Shown here piece by piece: positions 34,471-43,034 of a stretch of DNA of 64,000 nucleotides. Made by a program: the position numbers and the translations under genes. The stretch is taken from positions 806,001-870,000 of the forward strand of contig NZ_JAGSYB010000001.1 in NCBI RefSeq assembly GCF_025685415.1, given 5' to 3'. The DNA comes from Terriglobus aquaticus. GTDB taxonomy: Bacteria > Acidobacteriota > Terriglobia > Terriglobales > Acidobacteriaceae. The stretch's first letter is position 1; each line of letters begins with the position of its first letter. Below the pieces are notes generated by a model. The model worked only from the letters and a program-made list of their open reading frames with translations. It had not been told where the DNA came from and did not search any database.

Positions 34471-34500
34471 TTGCCAGCTTTCTCTTGTTAGATCTACATT
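34471..34500 (+). promoter_or_regulatory. Promoter of the PadR gene
   Basis: TTGCCA (34471-34476), an 18-bp spacer, then TACATT (34495-34500). Transcription would begin within a few bases of ATG 34510, giving a near-leaderless mRNA. Confidence 0.55.
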
Positions 34501-34509
34501 GTGGTGGTA

Positions 34510-34815
34510 ATGGTCGGAGAGTTTGAATACCTCGTGCTTACCGCTGTGGCCCGTCTTGGAGACGAGGCCTACGGAGCTGCGATTCGCCGCTTGCTTGCCG
34601 CGTCGGGAAGGCAGGCGTCGATCGGTGCGCTATACACCACTTTGGACCGCATGGAAGCTAAGGGACTCGTGCAGACGTGGATGGGCGAGGCCACAGCAGA
34701 GCGGGGCGGACGGGCCAAGCGCATGGTCAGGCTGACTCCGAATGGTGTGCGCGAAGCGAAGGAGTTCTTTCGGACCGTGACACGGGTGAGCCGGGGAGTG
34801 GCATGGGCGGAATGA
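34510..34815 (+). CDS. PadR family transcriptional regulator
   Basis: A 101-residue winged-helix repressor. It shows the PadR pattern EYLVLTAVARLGDEAYGAAIRR, ASIGALYTTLDRMEAKGLV (recognition helix and wing) and RAKRMVRLTPNGVREAKEF. The C-terminal dimerisation helix is short. ATG 34510 is chosen over GTG 34501, which touches the -10 box. It overlaps the next gene by 13 bp; in Acidobacteriota such PadR genes are commonly paired with membrane proteins. Confidence 0.88.
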   Translation: MVGEFEYLVLTAVARLGDEAYGAAIRRLLAASGRQASIGALYTTLDRMEAKGLVQTWMGEATAERGGRAKRMVRLTPNGVREAKEFFRTVTRVSRGVAWAE

Positions 34816-36398
34816 TGAGCCTGTCGACGAGGGTTGCGGATGCGACGCTGCATGCGCTGATGCCGCTGTTGGAAGCGAGCGAGCGCGAGGCTGTGCTGGG
34901 CGACCTGCTGGAGGAAGGGCAGAGCGGGTGGGCCGTAGTGGCCGCTGTGGGTGGGCTGTCCGGTCGCCGAATCCTGAGCCGGCTGCGCCGCGGTGAGGCC
35001 CTGGTGCCGGTGAGCGACGCTGCTGTGTCTTCAGAAAGTATGGGCGTGGAAACGTGGCCGGAGTGGGTGTTGCCGCTGGCCGTGGGCTTGATTGCGGCGA
35101 CTTGCGTGGTGGCACTGCTGGTGCCGCCGCGCGCGCATGCGCTGTCGTGGCCAGGGGTGATGTCGCGGTCAGCGTTTCTGCTGGGAGTGGCGGCGTTCGC
35201 GGCGTTAGGAGCGGTGGCGCTGCTGCATCGAGCGTACCGGGAGTACTTCCGGAGGCCGGGCGCGACGCTGCTGGCCTGCGCGTGGAGTGCGGCAATCTGG
35301 ATTCCGCTGTTGCTGCTGGTCTGGTCGGAGCATGCGATCTGGGCTGTGCTGGCGCCGGTTCCGATTGCAGCAGTGGTGGCCAGCTTTGCCAAGCGAAAAC
35401 AGGCTGCGGAGCGGGTGTGGGACGCGGAAGCGGTAACAGGGCCGGAGCCGATGTTTGCAACCGGAGCGCAGATGAGCGCGTTGCGGCTGGCACGGCTGGC
35501 AGTTGTTACGGCGTTGCTGATGCAGGCACTTGTGCTGGCGGCGGTTTGCCGCGCGGTTCCGCTGGTGTGTTCGCTGGTGATCCTGACGACGGCCTGCCTG
35601 GCATGGGGATTTACACCGGTGCGGGCCCGAGAGGGTTCTGCGGCTCCGGTGCGGGCACAGATCGCCGTGCTGCCGTGTTTTCTGCTGACATGCCTGGCTC
35701 TTACGCCGTTCTTGCAAATGGGGTTGCAGATGGGAGGGCTAAGCTCTGTGGTTCTGGCGAACCCATTGCGTGGGGCGCCGCAACTGAAGCCCATCAACAC
35801 AAAGGTGTATTCGGGCGTGGTGCTGATGGCGCCGCCGTTGCCAAAACGCAAGTTGCTGCTGAGTCCGCCGAGAGCGGTGCTGGGCGGCGTGGTGCGACTG
35901 GCACATCCGCTGGTGATCCCATTCGACGGAGCGTACTGGTACTTTCAGGCTCCGGCAACCGGCCCTACGCGGGGAGCCAAGGTGCAACGCGGCGATCCGA
36001 CCAAGGAGCACGTCCATTCGAGTGACTGGACTCCCCTGGAAATGGAGGCTCACCAGCACCTGGGCAAGCGGCTGGACGCGAGTTGCTGCAGAAGCATGTC
36101 CGTCGCGCTGGTGAATGCGGATACGCGGGTGGGTCTGATCCAGGTAGAGGCCCGTTTACGGGACATGACGGGAAGACAAGCGAAGACAGTAAGCCTGGGA
36201 ACGGTTCCGATCCGGTCCAGTATCGGGAGGGCGATCTCTACCGGCAGGGCAAACGTGGCGGAGACGTTGCATTTTCCGATCGCGGGCGAGGCCGCATCAG
36301 CAAGATTCGACGAGATCACGCTTGTCTTCAAGCTGGCACCTGGCCGTGAGTTGGCTGGAGCCAGAGTGCAGGTGTCGAGCTTTACGCTGCAGCCGTAA
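34803..36398 (+). CDS. PadR-linked membrane protein
   Basis: A 531-residue protein. Its N-terminus (HALMPLLEASEREAVLGDLLEEG) resembles the prefix domain found in PadR-associated permeases. About eight hydrophobic segments follow (for example VLPLAVGLIAATCVVALLVP, FLLGVAAFAALGAVALL, IWIPLLLLVWSEHAIWAVLA), then a soluble C-terminal domain of about 190 residues of beta character. There is no ABC-permease FtsX pattern. ATG 34803 has GGGGAG upstream; ATG 34812 (ATGA overlap) is the alternative. Likely repressed by the PadR protein. Confidence 0.7.
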   Translation: MGGMMSLSTRVADATLHALMPLLEASEREAVLGDLLEEGQSGWAVVAAVGGLSGRRILSRLRRGEALVPVSDAAVSSESMGVETWPEWVLPLAVGLIAATCVVALLVPPRAHALSWPGVMSRSAFLLGVAAFAALGAVALLHRAYREYFRRPGATLLACAWSAAIWIPLLLLVWSEHAIWAVLAPVPIAAVVASFAKRKQAAERVWDAEAVTGPEPMFATGAQMSALRLARLAVVTALLMQALVLAAVCRAVPLVCSLVILTTACLAWGFTPVRAREGSAAPVRAQIAVLPCFLLTCLALTPFLQMGLQMGGLSSVVLANPLRGAPQLKPINTKVYSGVVLMAPPLPKRKLLLSPPRAVLGGVVRLAHPLVIPFDGAYWYFQAPATGPTRGAKVQRGDPTKEHVHSSDWTPLEMEAHQHLGKRLDASCCRSMSVALVNADTRVGLIQVEARLRDMTGRQAKTVSLGTVPIRSSIGRAISTGRANVAETLHFPIAGEAASARFDEITLVFKLAPGRELAGARVQVSSFTLQP

Positions 36399-36406
36399 CC
36401 GCTGAA

Positions 36407-36658
36407 TTAATGGCGGAGACCGCAGCGGTGCATGATGCTGCTGATGGTGTGCTCGCGCATCTCCGTGGAGAACTCGTAGACCTGGTGGTCGCGGTAGATC
36501 TGGATGGTCTGGCGTGTGGTGTTGACCAGGATTTCGCAGTGGTCGCACTCGGCCAGGTGAGCGCGGATCTCTTCGAGCAGCTCCGCATCGACTTCGTTGT
36601 CGAAGTAATCGGTCATGCGTGCAAGGAAATCTGTACAGGTCACTGGACCACGCTCCAC
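36407..36658 (-). CDS. Anti-sigma factor-like zinc-finger protein (zf-HC2)
   Basis: An 83-residue protein with the HC2 motif HLAECDHC, preceded by CTDFLARMTDYFDNEVD and followed by EILVNTTRQTIQIYRDHQ. This matches zinc-binding anti-sigma domains that sequester ECF sigma factors; there is no membrane segment, so it would be cytoplasmic. It lies 103 bp downstream of the sigma gene. GTG 36658 is taken; GTG 36643, with GGAG 9 nt upstream, would give 78 residues and is equally likely. Confidence 0.8.
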   Translation of the reverse strand: MERGPVTCTDFLARMTDYFDNEVDAELLEEIRAHLAECDHCEILVNTTRQTIQIYRDHQVYEFSTEMREHTISSIMHRCGLRH

Positions 36659-36761
36659 GATAGAGATGCGCGGCGGCGTGTGGAAGGTGCGACGCGTGAG
36701 TACATTTTTGTACGGACCGTGAACACCGCCGCGGTGCCTGTGCGCTGAGTGCTGAAGGCCA

Positions 36762-37388
36762 TCACGGCTGTACCGACCCGTCTTTGCGCTTTAAGTAGCG
36801 GCTGAGGCGTTCGCGAAGTTGCAACCGGGCGCGCAGCAGCCTGGACTTGACGGCGGGAACGCTGAGACCGAGAGCTTGTGCGGTCTCTTCGGTGGACAGG
36901 TTCTCGATGTCGCGCAGGGTGAAAACGGTACGGAAGCCGGGGGACAGGCCGGCGATGGTCTTCTGCAGGATGTCACCGAGTTCCGAGGTGGACAGCTGCT
37001 GCTCGGGATCGGGAGACCAGTCGGCGAAGTCGCGCGGGATGGAGCCTTCTTCGGTCTGGACGTCCTGGTCCATGCTGACGGTGCGGCTGGTCTTGCGCTT
37101 GCGGAGGCGCATGAGGCTCTCGTTGACCGCGATGCGCGTGAGCCAGGTGGAGAACTTGCTGTTGCCCTGGAACTGGTCGAGCTTGTTGTAGGCCTTGAGG
37201 AAGACGTCCTGGACGATGTCTTCGGCGTCTTCGCGGTTCTGCGTGATGTGGTTGGCTACGCGAAAGATGGCGCGGTCGTACTGCCGCACGAGCGTCTCGA
37301 AGGCCTCGGCATCGCCGTGCTTGGCCCGCTCGACCAGAGCTACATCGGGGTGAACCTCTTCGGTTCCTGGTTGTTCCAGAACTGGCAT
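36762..37388 (-). CDS. ECF RNA polymerase sigma factor (RpoE-like)
   Basis: A 208-residue sigma-70 family protein with regions 2 and 4. Region 2: AFETLVRQYDRAIFRVANHI, DAEDIVQDVFLKAYNKL, KFSTWLTRIAVNESLMRLRK. Region 4: LSPGFRTVFTLRDIENLSTEETAQ and LSVPAVKSRLLRARLQLRERL. The candidate anti-sigma factor follows. Targets are unknown; the divergent lytic transglycosylase gene suggests envelope stress. TACACT lies 10 nt before the ATG. Confidence 0.93.
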   Translation of the reverse strand: MPVLEQPGTEEVHPDVALVERAKHGDAEAFETLVRQYDRAIFRVANHITQNREDAEDIVQDVFLKAYNKLDQFQGNSKFSTWLTRIAVNESLMRLRKRKTSRTVSMDQDVQTEEGSIPRDFADWSPDPEQQLSTSELGDILQKTIAGLSPGFRTVFTLRDIENLSTEETAQALGLSVPAVKSRLLRARLQLRERLSRYLKRKDGSVQP

Positions 37389-37404
37389 GCGTCTTGTTGA
37401 GTGT
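37389..37404 (-). promoter_or_regulatory. -10-like TACACT before the sigma factor gene
   Basis: Minus strand TACACT (37404-37399), 10 nt, ATG 37388. A leader of only a few bases is implied. Confidence 0.35.
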
Positions 37405-37540
37405 ACGACCGCGGAGGTTGGGTCGCAATCACGATGCGTGCCAAGGGCCGAGGAGAATTATTGCGGAGCCGTGCTGTGCCGTTACCAAGATGGGTTCGGA
37501 CAAGGTTGGGCGGGAGCGCGCCGGGAGCCACGGCCCGGCT

Positions 37541-37552
37541 TATTGTGGAGGT
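37541..37552 (+). promoter_or_regulatory. -10-like TATTGT 6 nt before GTG
   Basis: TATTGT (37541-37546), GGAGGT, GTG at 37553. GGAGGT touches the start codon, so it cannot work as a normal Shine-Dalgarno site. Confidence 0.45.
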
Positions 37553-39976
37553 GTGACGTTTGGGCTGGGTAGTAGAGGACGGTTCGGGCTGCTGGCCCTG
37601 GTGGCATGCGGTGTAACCGCCACGGCGGGTGCCGTGCCGAAGAAGCCGGCGCATTCCGGGTCGCAGCATGCCTCCCGGCAGACGGCTGGCAGCGCCCACG
37701 GACCGGCGCGTGGCAGCGCAGGCGCAGCGGCGAGCCGGCGTGCCGGGGTTGGTGGCACGCGGGCGCAAGGGAAGGCCGCCGGTGCGCGAGGTGGGCGAAG
37801 CTCTGGTGGTGCGCGCTCTGTACACGGGCGTGCCGTTCCGCAGGTGCATGTGCGGACGGTGGAGTCGGCACCGACTCCGGTGAGCCGGCAGTTGTCCACG
37901 GCGTTTGTGCAGACGGAGCAGTTGCGGCCGATGGCGCAGCAGTTGGCGAGCACGCGTTCGGCGGCAGCGTACGCCGGCGTGCAGAACTATGCGGCAGCAC
38001 ACCCGGGCGAGGGAGCGGCGGCGGCGTATCTGGCGATCGGACACGCGTACACGCTGGACCGCAGCTATGCCGCGGCAGGTGGGGCATTCCGGCAGGCGGC
38101 CAACGCGGGTACGAGCCTGAAGGATTACGCCGACTTTCTGGGGGCGCAGGCTTCGGTGCAGAACCACGATGCGACGGGCGCGATTACGCTGTTGACCGGG
38201 TTTGGGACGCGGTATCCGGACAGCATCTTTGCCGCGAGCGCGCCTGTGCTGCTGGCGCAGGCGTACCTGTTGCAGAACGACGGAGCGGCGGCTTTGCGGG
38301 CGTTGGCGACGCAGATGGGTCAGCCCGCTTCGCAGAAGGCGGACTACCTGCTGACGGAAGCGAAGGCGCATGAGCAGCAGGGCGACAACGCAGCCGCAGC
38401 GTCCATTCTGCGGCAGATCTATGTGCGGCTGCCGTTTTCGCCGGAGGCGGCGCAGGCCAAGGCCGAGCTGCAGAAGCTGAACGCTGGACCCAGCGCGGGA
38501 GAGCGCAAGCTGCACGCAGATGCCTTGTTCAACGCGCACCGCTATGCCGAAGCAGGGGCGGAGTATCACTCGATTGAGCGGGATGATGCGTCGCTGGGGC
38601 AGGCGGACCGCGATGCGCTGGAGATCTACGCGGCGGTATGCGATCTGCGGCAAAAGCACCTGTCACGGCGTGATGCGGAGCGGCTGCCGCAGACGAGCGA
38701 TGACTCGGCGGCGTTGCGGCTTTACATTCTGGCCGAGCTGGCGCGCAATGATGGGGATGAGGCAGGGAACCGGTCGCTGCTGGAGCAGATGGAGCAGCGC
38801 TTCCCGAACAGCCGATGGCTGGAGGAGGGTTTGTACTCCAGCGGCAACATGTACCTGATCAAGCGCAACAGCGCGCAGGCGATTGCGAACTACTCGGAGC
38901 TGTTTCGGCGGTTCCCGAACAGCACGTATGCGCCGTCGTCGCACTGGCGGGCGGCGTGGTTGAACTACCGCTCACGCAACTACGCGGAAGCCGCGCGGCT
39001 GATGGAAGAGCAGGTCGCGAAATACCCCACCAGCACCGAGGCGCCGAGCGCGCTGTACTGGCGGGGACGGCTGTTTGAGGATCCGGAGAAGAACTACGCG
39101 CAAGCTGCCAACTTCTACAACGCGCTGAATACGAGCTATCAGAACTATTACTATGGCGTGCTGGCTCGCGAGCGGCTGCGTGCCATGGGAGCGCAGCCGA
39201 CGGTCGCGCCGGCGTTTCCGCTGAGCAGCGTGCGCACGCCGCCCGCGCCAACGCTGGTGCAGGCGCTGCCGGAGAATGATCCGCACCTGATCAAGGCGCG
39301 GCTGTTGGCGAATGCCGGCCTGAACGACTACATTGCGCCGGAGATCCAGGCCAGCCCAGGAAGCGGTCAGTGGGGTGCGCTGGCGCAGGCGGAGATCTAT
39401 CGCAGCTATGGCGAGAATGTGCGGTCTCTGCAGGCGATCAAGCGCGCGGGATCGTCGTTCTTTGCCTTGCCGATTCGCGAGGTTCCGAACGAGTACTGGC
39501 AGTTGTTGTTTCCTCGGCCGTATTGGAGCGACCTGACAACCGATGCTGCGGCGCATGGTCTTGACCCTTACCTGGTTGCCTCGCTGATCCGGCAGGAGAG
39601 CGAGTTCAATCCTGCGGCTGTTTCGCGGGCGAATGCATATGGGCTGATGCAATTGCTGCCAAGCGTCGGCAAGGCAGAGGCGAAGAAGCAGGGAATCGGT
39701 CGATTCCAGACAGGGATGCTGCTGGATCCGTCGACGAATCTGCGGCTGGGGACGGGCAACCTGAAAGCGGTGCTGGACCGGTTTGGCGGCCAGGCGGAGT
39801 ATGCGCTGGCGGCGTACAACGCGGGCGACAGTCCCGTGCGGCGGTGGATGGCCGAGAACAACTACAAGGACATCCCGGAGTTTGTTGAGTCCATTCCGTA
39901 CTCGGAGACGCGGGACTATGTGCAGTCCATCCTGCGAAACCGCGAGATGTACCGGCAGTTGTACGCAGGGCAGTGA
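37553..39976 (+). CDS. Soluble lytic transglycosylase (Slt-like) with TPR-like repeats
   Basis: An 807-residue periplasmic murein lyase. The signal-like segment FGLLALVACGVTATAGAVP is followed by a Gly/Ala/Arg-rich low-complexity stretch. Then comes a long superhelical region of TPR-like repeats (AAYLAIGHAYTLDRSYAAAG; YAEAARLMEEQVAKYPTSTE). The C-terminal SLT domain (about residues 640-800) has LVASLIRQESEFNPAAVSRANAYGLMQLLP (catalytic Glu), NLRLGTGNLK and YALAAYNAGDSPVRRW. Start chosen as GTG 37553 because the signal segment begins there; the longer frame adds 53 residues without homology. Divergent from the sigma gene. Confidence 0.9.
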   Translation: MTFGLGSRGRFGLLALVACGVTATAGAVPKKPAHSGSQHASRQTAGSAHGPARGSAGAAASRRAGVGGTRAQGKAAGARGGRSSGGARSVHGRAVPQVHVRTVESAPTPVSRQLSTAFVQTEQLRPMAQQLASTRSAAAYAGVQNYAAAHPGEGAAAAYLAIGHAYTLDRSYAAAGGAFRQAANAGTSLKDYADFLGAQASVQNHDATGAITLLTGFGTRYPDSIFAASAPVLLAQAYLLQNDGAAALRALATQMGQPASQKADYLLTEAKAHEQQGDNAAAASILRQIYVRLPFSPEAAQAKAELQKLNAGPSAGERKLHADALFNAHRYAEAGAEYHSIERDDASLGQADRDALEIYAAVCDLRQKHLSRRDAERLPQTSDDSAALRLYILAELARNDGDEAGNRSLLEQMEQRFPNSRWLEEGLYSSGNMYLIKRNSAQAIANYSELFRRFPNSTYAPSSHWRAAWLNYRSRNYAEAARLMEEQVAKYPTSTEAPSALYWRGRLFEDPEKNYAQAANFYNALNTSYQNYYYGVLARERLRAMGAQPTVAPAFPLSSVRTPPAPTLVQALPENDPHLIKARLLANAGLNDYIAPEIQASPGSGQWGALAQAEIYRSYGENVRSLQAIKRAGSSFFALPIREVPNEYWQLLFPRPYWSDLTTDAAAHGLDPYLVASLIRQESEFNPAAVSRANAYGLMQLLPSVGKAEAKKQGIGRFQTGMLLDPSTNLRLGTGNLKAVLDRFGGQAEYALAAYNAGDSPVRRWMAENNYKDIPEFVESIPYSETRDYVQSILRNREMYRQLYAGQ

Positions 39977-40052
39977 TCGGTTGTGAGGCAGGCTCGGAGA
40001 GCATGGACGTGCCGAAGTAGAGGCAGCAGTCTGTGTTAGCCTGAGGCTGTAC

Positions 40053-40140
40053 GGAGAGATGGCCGAGTGGCTGAAGGCGCACGCTTGGAAAGCGTGTATA
40101 CCGCAAGGTATCCAGGGTTCGAATCCCTGTCTCTCCGCCA
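40053..40140 (+). tRNA. tRNA-Ser (anticodon GGA)
   Basis: An 88-nt class II tRNA with encoded CCA. The acceptor stem GGAGAGA pairs with TCTCTCC. The anticodon stem CACGC/GCGTG frames loop TTGGAAA (anticodon GGA, reading UCC/UCU). There is a long variable arm (TATACCGCAAGGTATC), and the T-arm loop is GTTCGAATC. It stands at the left edge of the accessory region. Confidence 0.97.
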
Positions 40141-40667
40141 CCCTTCCCACAAACAAGACAGAATGAGCAGCTTAGGTTCGTCGAGCGACTTGAGCCTGAC
40201 AACCATTGTCGTCACGTTAGGACGAATGGACACATGCGGACAGGTAAATCTGTCCAACTTGGTCTCCGGTCGTTATCGTTGAGCTCCCCGGCTTCAAGTT
40301 CGGTGTGAGATGTATGTACCAGCTCTGAACATCGCTGTCCCGAGTGGCCTGTGCGACCACCTGCTACACGCCGAGATGGGGAAGCGCATGGCGGAAGGCG
40401 GGTATGCGCAGCGCGTTTCCGACGTGCGACACGCCGAAGCTATCCCAAAGCTGCCATGAACCTATGCGGTTGCTGACGCGATGCTCGTCGAGTCGGCGTC
40501 TGGTCAGATGAGCCTCACGCCTGCTATGTGCCCGTTGTTGCCGGTTGTTGACGAGACGCCGGACTTATAGGACCGATCGCGTTGTGGCTTTCTGTTGATG
40601 AACTCACGAAGCAAAATGCACGTACAACGCTATGTGTGTTGCTGGAGTTCAACTGAAGAGGTGGGCT
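40141..40667 (+). other. Non-coding stretch after tRNA-Ser
   Basis: No supported gene. One 49-codon frame (40310-40459) reads protein-like at its end (GKRMAEGGYAQRVSDVRHAE) and may be a gene remnant. No repeat of the tRNA 3' end was seen by eye here. Confidence 0.4.
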
Positions 40668-42194
40668 ATGAGAGTGGGAGCTAGCCGTCGAGATGTTATG
40701 AAAGGAATGATTTCGGCTACTCTCGGCACTCTCATCTCCACAAGGCTGAGCGCTGGTGCAGCGGATCCTGTCGAATTGAGTTCCGCCTCTCTCTTTCAGG
40801 GGGTGCGCAAGAAGATCGACTACGCGATTGCGACCGGAGAAGCAACGGGTGTGGCCGTCGCGGTGATCCAGGGTGGGCGCATTGTTTGGGAGGAAGGCTT
40901 CGGGTGGGCTGACCGGGAGGCAGGGCTCAACGTAACGCCGCACACGCCATTCAGCATGGCGTCCATCACGAAGCCTTTTACGACGACTACACTGATGACG
41001 CTGGTTGCTGCAGGCAGGCTCTCCCTTGACGGCAGCGCGAACGAGTTCCTCGCGAGGAGCAAGATCTTCTGCGAGAACGGCAACCCGGCCGCCGCGACAG
41101 TGCGCATGCTCGGAGCACACGTCAGTGGCTTGCCTGGCATGTACGAGCCGTACGAGGCTGCCGAAAGCAGCCTTATCCCGAGCCCTGACGTGCTGCTGAA
41201 GGACTATGGCAGGCTGGCCTATCCGCCCGGTTCGGTCTACGAGTACAGCAATCTCGGATATGCCGCGCTGAACGCCATCGCACTCTCTTTGACGCAGATT
41301 GAGTTTGGGGCGCTTATGCGAGACCGCGTCCTCTTACCACTGGGCCTCAAGGACAGCTTCTTCGGCAGTGATGCGAAGCGGGTTCCGAGTGGGGCACTGC
41401 CTTACGATCCGCTCGGCCGCGCTCTCCCACACTACCGCACGTCGACTCCAGCCTCCGGTGAGCTGTATGCGAGCGCTCACGATCTTGCTCAGTTTCTGCT
41501 TTTCAACCTGGGACACCATGTTGGTCATGGAGCGCCGATCCTGGGCAGGCAAGAGATTGCCGAGCTGCATCGACCGGTGTTCCGCGGGCCGTCCGGAATT
41601 GCTACAACATTTGGTTGGTTCCAGGGCCACACGGTTTCCGGCGTTCCATTCTTCTTCAAGAGTGGTGGAGACCCGGGAGTCGCGAACCGAATGTGCTTTG
41701 TGCCTTCGAAAGATCTGGCCTGTGTGGTCGTCACGAATCAGTCGAATGCAACTCCGTTAGCTTACGGCGTCTGTGATGAGGTGATGCAGAGCGGGTTAAG
41801 AGATTGGATTCAGCCCGTGGAAGACTGCGGCTTTCCTGCCACCCCAATGGTTGACGCGGCGAGGTTTGCGGGGCAATGGTACGGCTCACTTCAAAATGAC
41901 GAGGTCGATGTGCCTATCCATTTGCAACTGCAATCTGCACAGGCGGCAACTCTCGCCATTGGAAACCAAAGCGCTGAGCCACTTGAGCGGATCAGTGCTG
42001 AGGGGGAAGCCCTGACAGGGCTGACGAACGGGTATATCGCTTCACCCGACGTGCTGAGAACCGGCGCTCGTAGCCTGGAGATTAAACTGCTCCGCAAAGA
42101 CAACGAACTCGTTGGACGGGTCTTCGCAGTTTCGGGCGATCCAAACGTGAAGAACGCACGGCTGCCGTACGTGTTGAACTTGCGGAAGAGGTAG
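40668..42194 (+). CDS. Tat-exported beta-lactamase-family serine hydrolase (class C-like)
   Basis: A 508-residue protein of the beta-lactamase / DD-peptidase / esterase superfamily. The N-terminus has a twin-arginine motif (GASRRDVMKGMISA) and a hydrophobic stretch, so it is probably exported folded. Catalytic motifs are SITK (MASITKPF, nucleophile Ser) and YSN (YEYSNLGY); the third motif appears as KSGG. A C-terminal domain of about 130 residues (FAGQWYGSLQNDEVDVPIH) resembles the lipocalin-like extension of such esterases. The ATG at 40668 has GAGG upstream. Substrate unknown. Confidence 0.88.
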   Translation: MRVGASRRDVMKGMISATLGTLISTRLSAGAADPVELSSASLFQGVRKKIDYAIATGEATGVAVAVIQGGRIVWEEGFGWADREAGLNVTPHTPFSMASITKPFTTTTLMTLVAAGRLSLDGSANEFLARSKIFCENGNPAAATVRMLGAHVSGLPGMYEPYEAAESSLIPSPDVLLKDYGRLAYPPGSVYEYSNLGYAALNAIALSLTQIEFGALMRDRVLLPLGLKDSFFGSDAKRVPSGALPYDPLGRALPHYRTSTPASGELYASAHDLAQFLLFNLGHHVGHGAPILGRQEIAELHRPVFRGPSGIATTFGWFQGHTVSGVPFFFKSGGDPGVANRMCFVPSKDLACVVVTNQSNATPLAYGVCDEVMQSGLRDWIQPVEDCGFPATPMVDAARFAGQWYGSLQNDEVDVPIHLQLQSAQAATLAIGNQSAEPLERISAEGEALTGLTNGYIASPDVLRTGARSLEIKLLRKDNELVGRVFAVSGDPNVKNARLPYVLNLRKR

Positions 42195-42290
42195 GGAGAA
42201 ACGCTGCTGTCCTCGGCGACGAACACTGTTAACAAAGCAGCCTTCCGATCGCTGCGTTGACGGAATCGGGTGGAGAGAGTTGACTGGTCG

Positions 42291-42914
42291 TCAGTTTGCG
42301 CGCTTTCTTTGCTGGTAGGCAGCAACTTTCACCTTGTTGCCACAGATGTTCATGCTGCACCATCGACGAGAGCCCTTCTTGCTCGTGTCAAAAAAGTGAA
42401 CGACACACGATTCGCATTTGCGAACGCGCGAAGGTTCCTTCTCCACCAATAGATTCGCTGTGCCATTAGCGATGAGCGCCCATAGGTCGGAAGGTGTGTG
42501 CAGTTCGACACGAGTTTCCCGAATGAGCTTGCCGTCTCGCTTGTGCAAGGACGTAAGTTGAGGGTGCTGAAGCAGCAGAGAGTTCACCTCAGAGACGAAC
42601 GCATCCCCCGGTAGCTTTCCGCTCTCGATTCGCAGGACAGCCTCCCTCAATCTCTCGCGGAAGGTGATGAGCTGTTTCAGGAAGGCTTCTGCTTCTGCGG
42701 AGTCTCGCCATTTTCGTACCGCAGCCCTGTCTCGGATCGAATTGATCATCCCGGAAGCCACCATCCACCGTTCTAGCGCTCGAACATCCGTGAGCAGCTC
42801 CGTAGGACCATCCGCCAAGACGGGTTTTGTATTTAGAAAATCCAGGATGGGCCGGTTGGCCACGAACAGAAATCCATCCTTCCAATCGTTCAACTTATGG
42901 GCAGCTGCGTTCAT
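42291..42914 (-). CDS. CGNR zinc-finger transcriptional regulator
   Basis: A 207-residue protein of the ABATE/CGNR family. The N-terminal stress-type domain begins near LFVANRPILDFLNTKPVL. The C-terminal zinc finger is RKCESCVVHFF...RRWCSMNICGNK; the final residue of the usual CGNR is Lys here. Such proteins are putative DNA-binding regulators. It is divergent from the first alpha/beta hydrolase gene, with an inverted repeat in the shared 120-bp gap, and probably controls that set. Confidence 0.88.
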   Translation of the reverse strand: MNAAAHKLNDWKDGFLFVANRPILDFLNTKPVLADGPTELLTDVRALERWMVASGMINSIRDRAAVRKWRDSAEAEAFLKQLITFRERLREAVLRIESGKLPGDAFVSEVNSLLLQHPQLTSLHKRDGKLIRETRVELHTPSDLWALIANGTANLLVEKEPSRVRKCESCVVHFFDTSKKGSRRWCSMNICGNKVKVAAYQQRKRAN

Positions 42915-42949
42915 ACTTCCTCTCTCTTAAGCTACTCCGAAAAATAAGA

Positions 42950-42979
42950 GACACCGATATTGCAACGTTTACAGGTGTC
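42950..42979. promoter_or_regulatory. Inverted repeat GACACC-N18-GGTGTC (possible CGNR operator)
   Basis: The arms are at 42950-42955 and 42974-42979 in the gap between the CGNR gene and the hydrolase gene. The right arm sits directly after the -35 of the hydrolase promoter, a position suited to repression. Confidence 0.45.
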
Positions 42980-42997
42980 AAATAGTCTCACTATATG
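42968..42997 (+). promoter_or_regulatory. Promoter of the hydrolase-hydrolase-SDR set
   Basis: TTTACA (42968-42973), a 17-bp spacer, CTATAT (42991-42996; TATATG with 18 bp). Transcription would start near 43004, leaving room for the GGAGGAA site at 43021-43027. Confidence 0.5.
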
Positions 42998-43034
42998 CAA
43001 GGACAGCCGCACGCGCATCGGGAGGAATTTCGTT

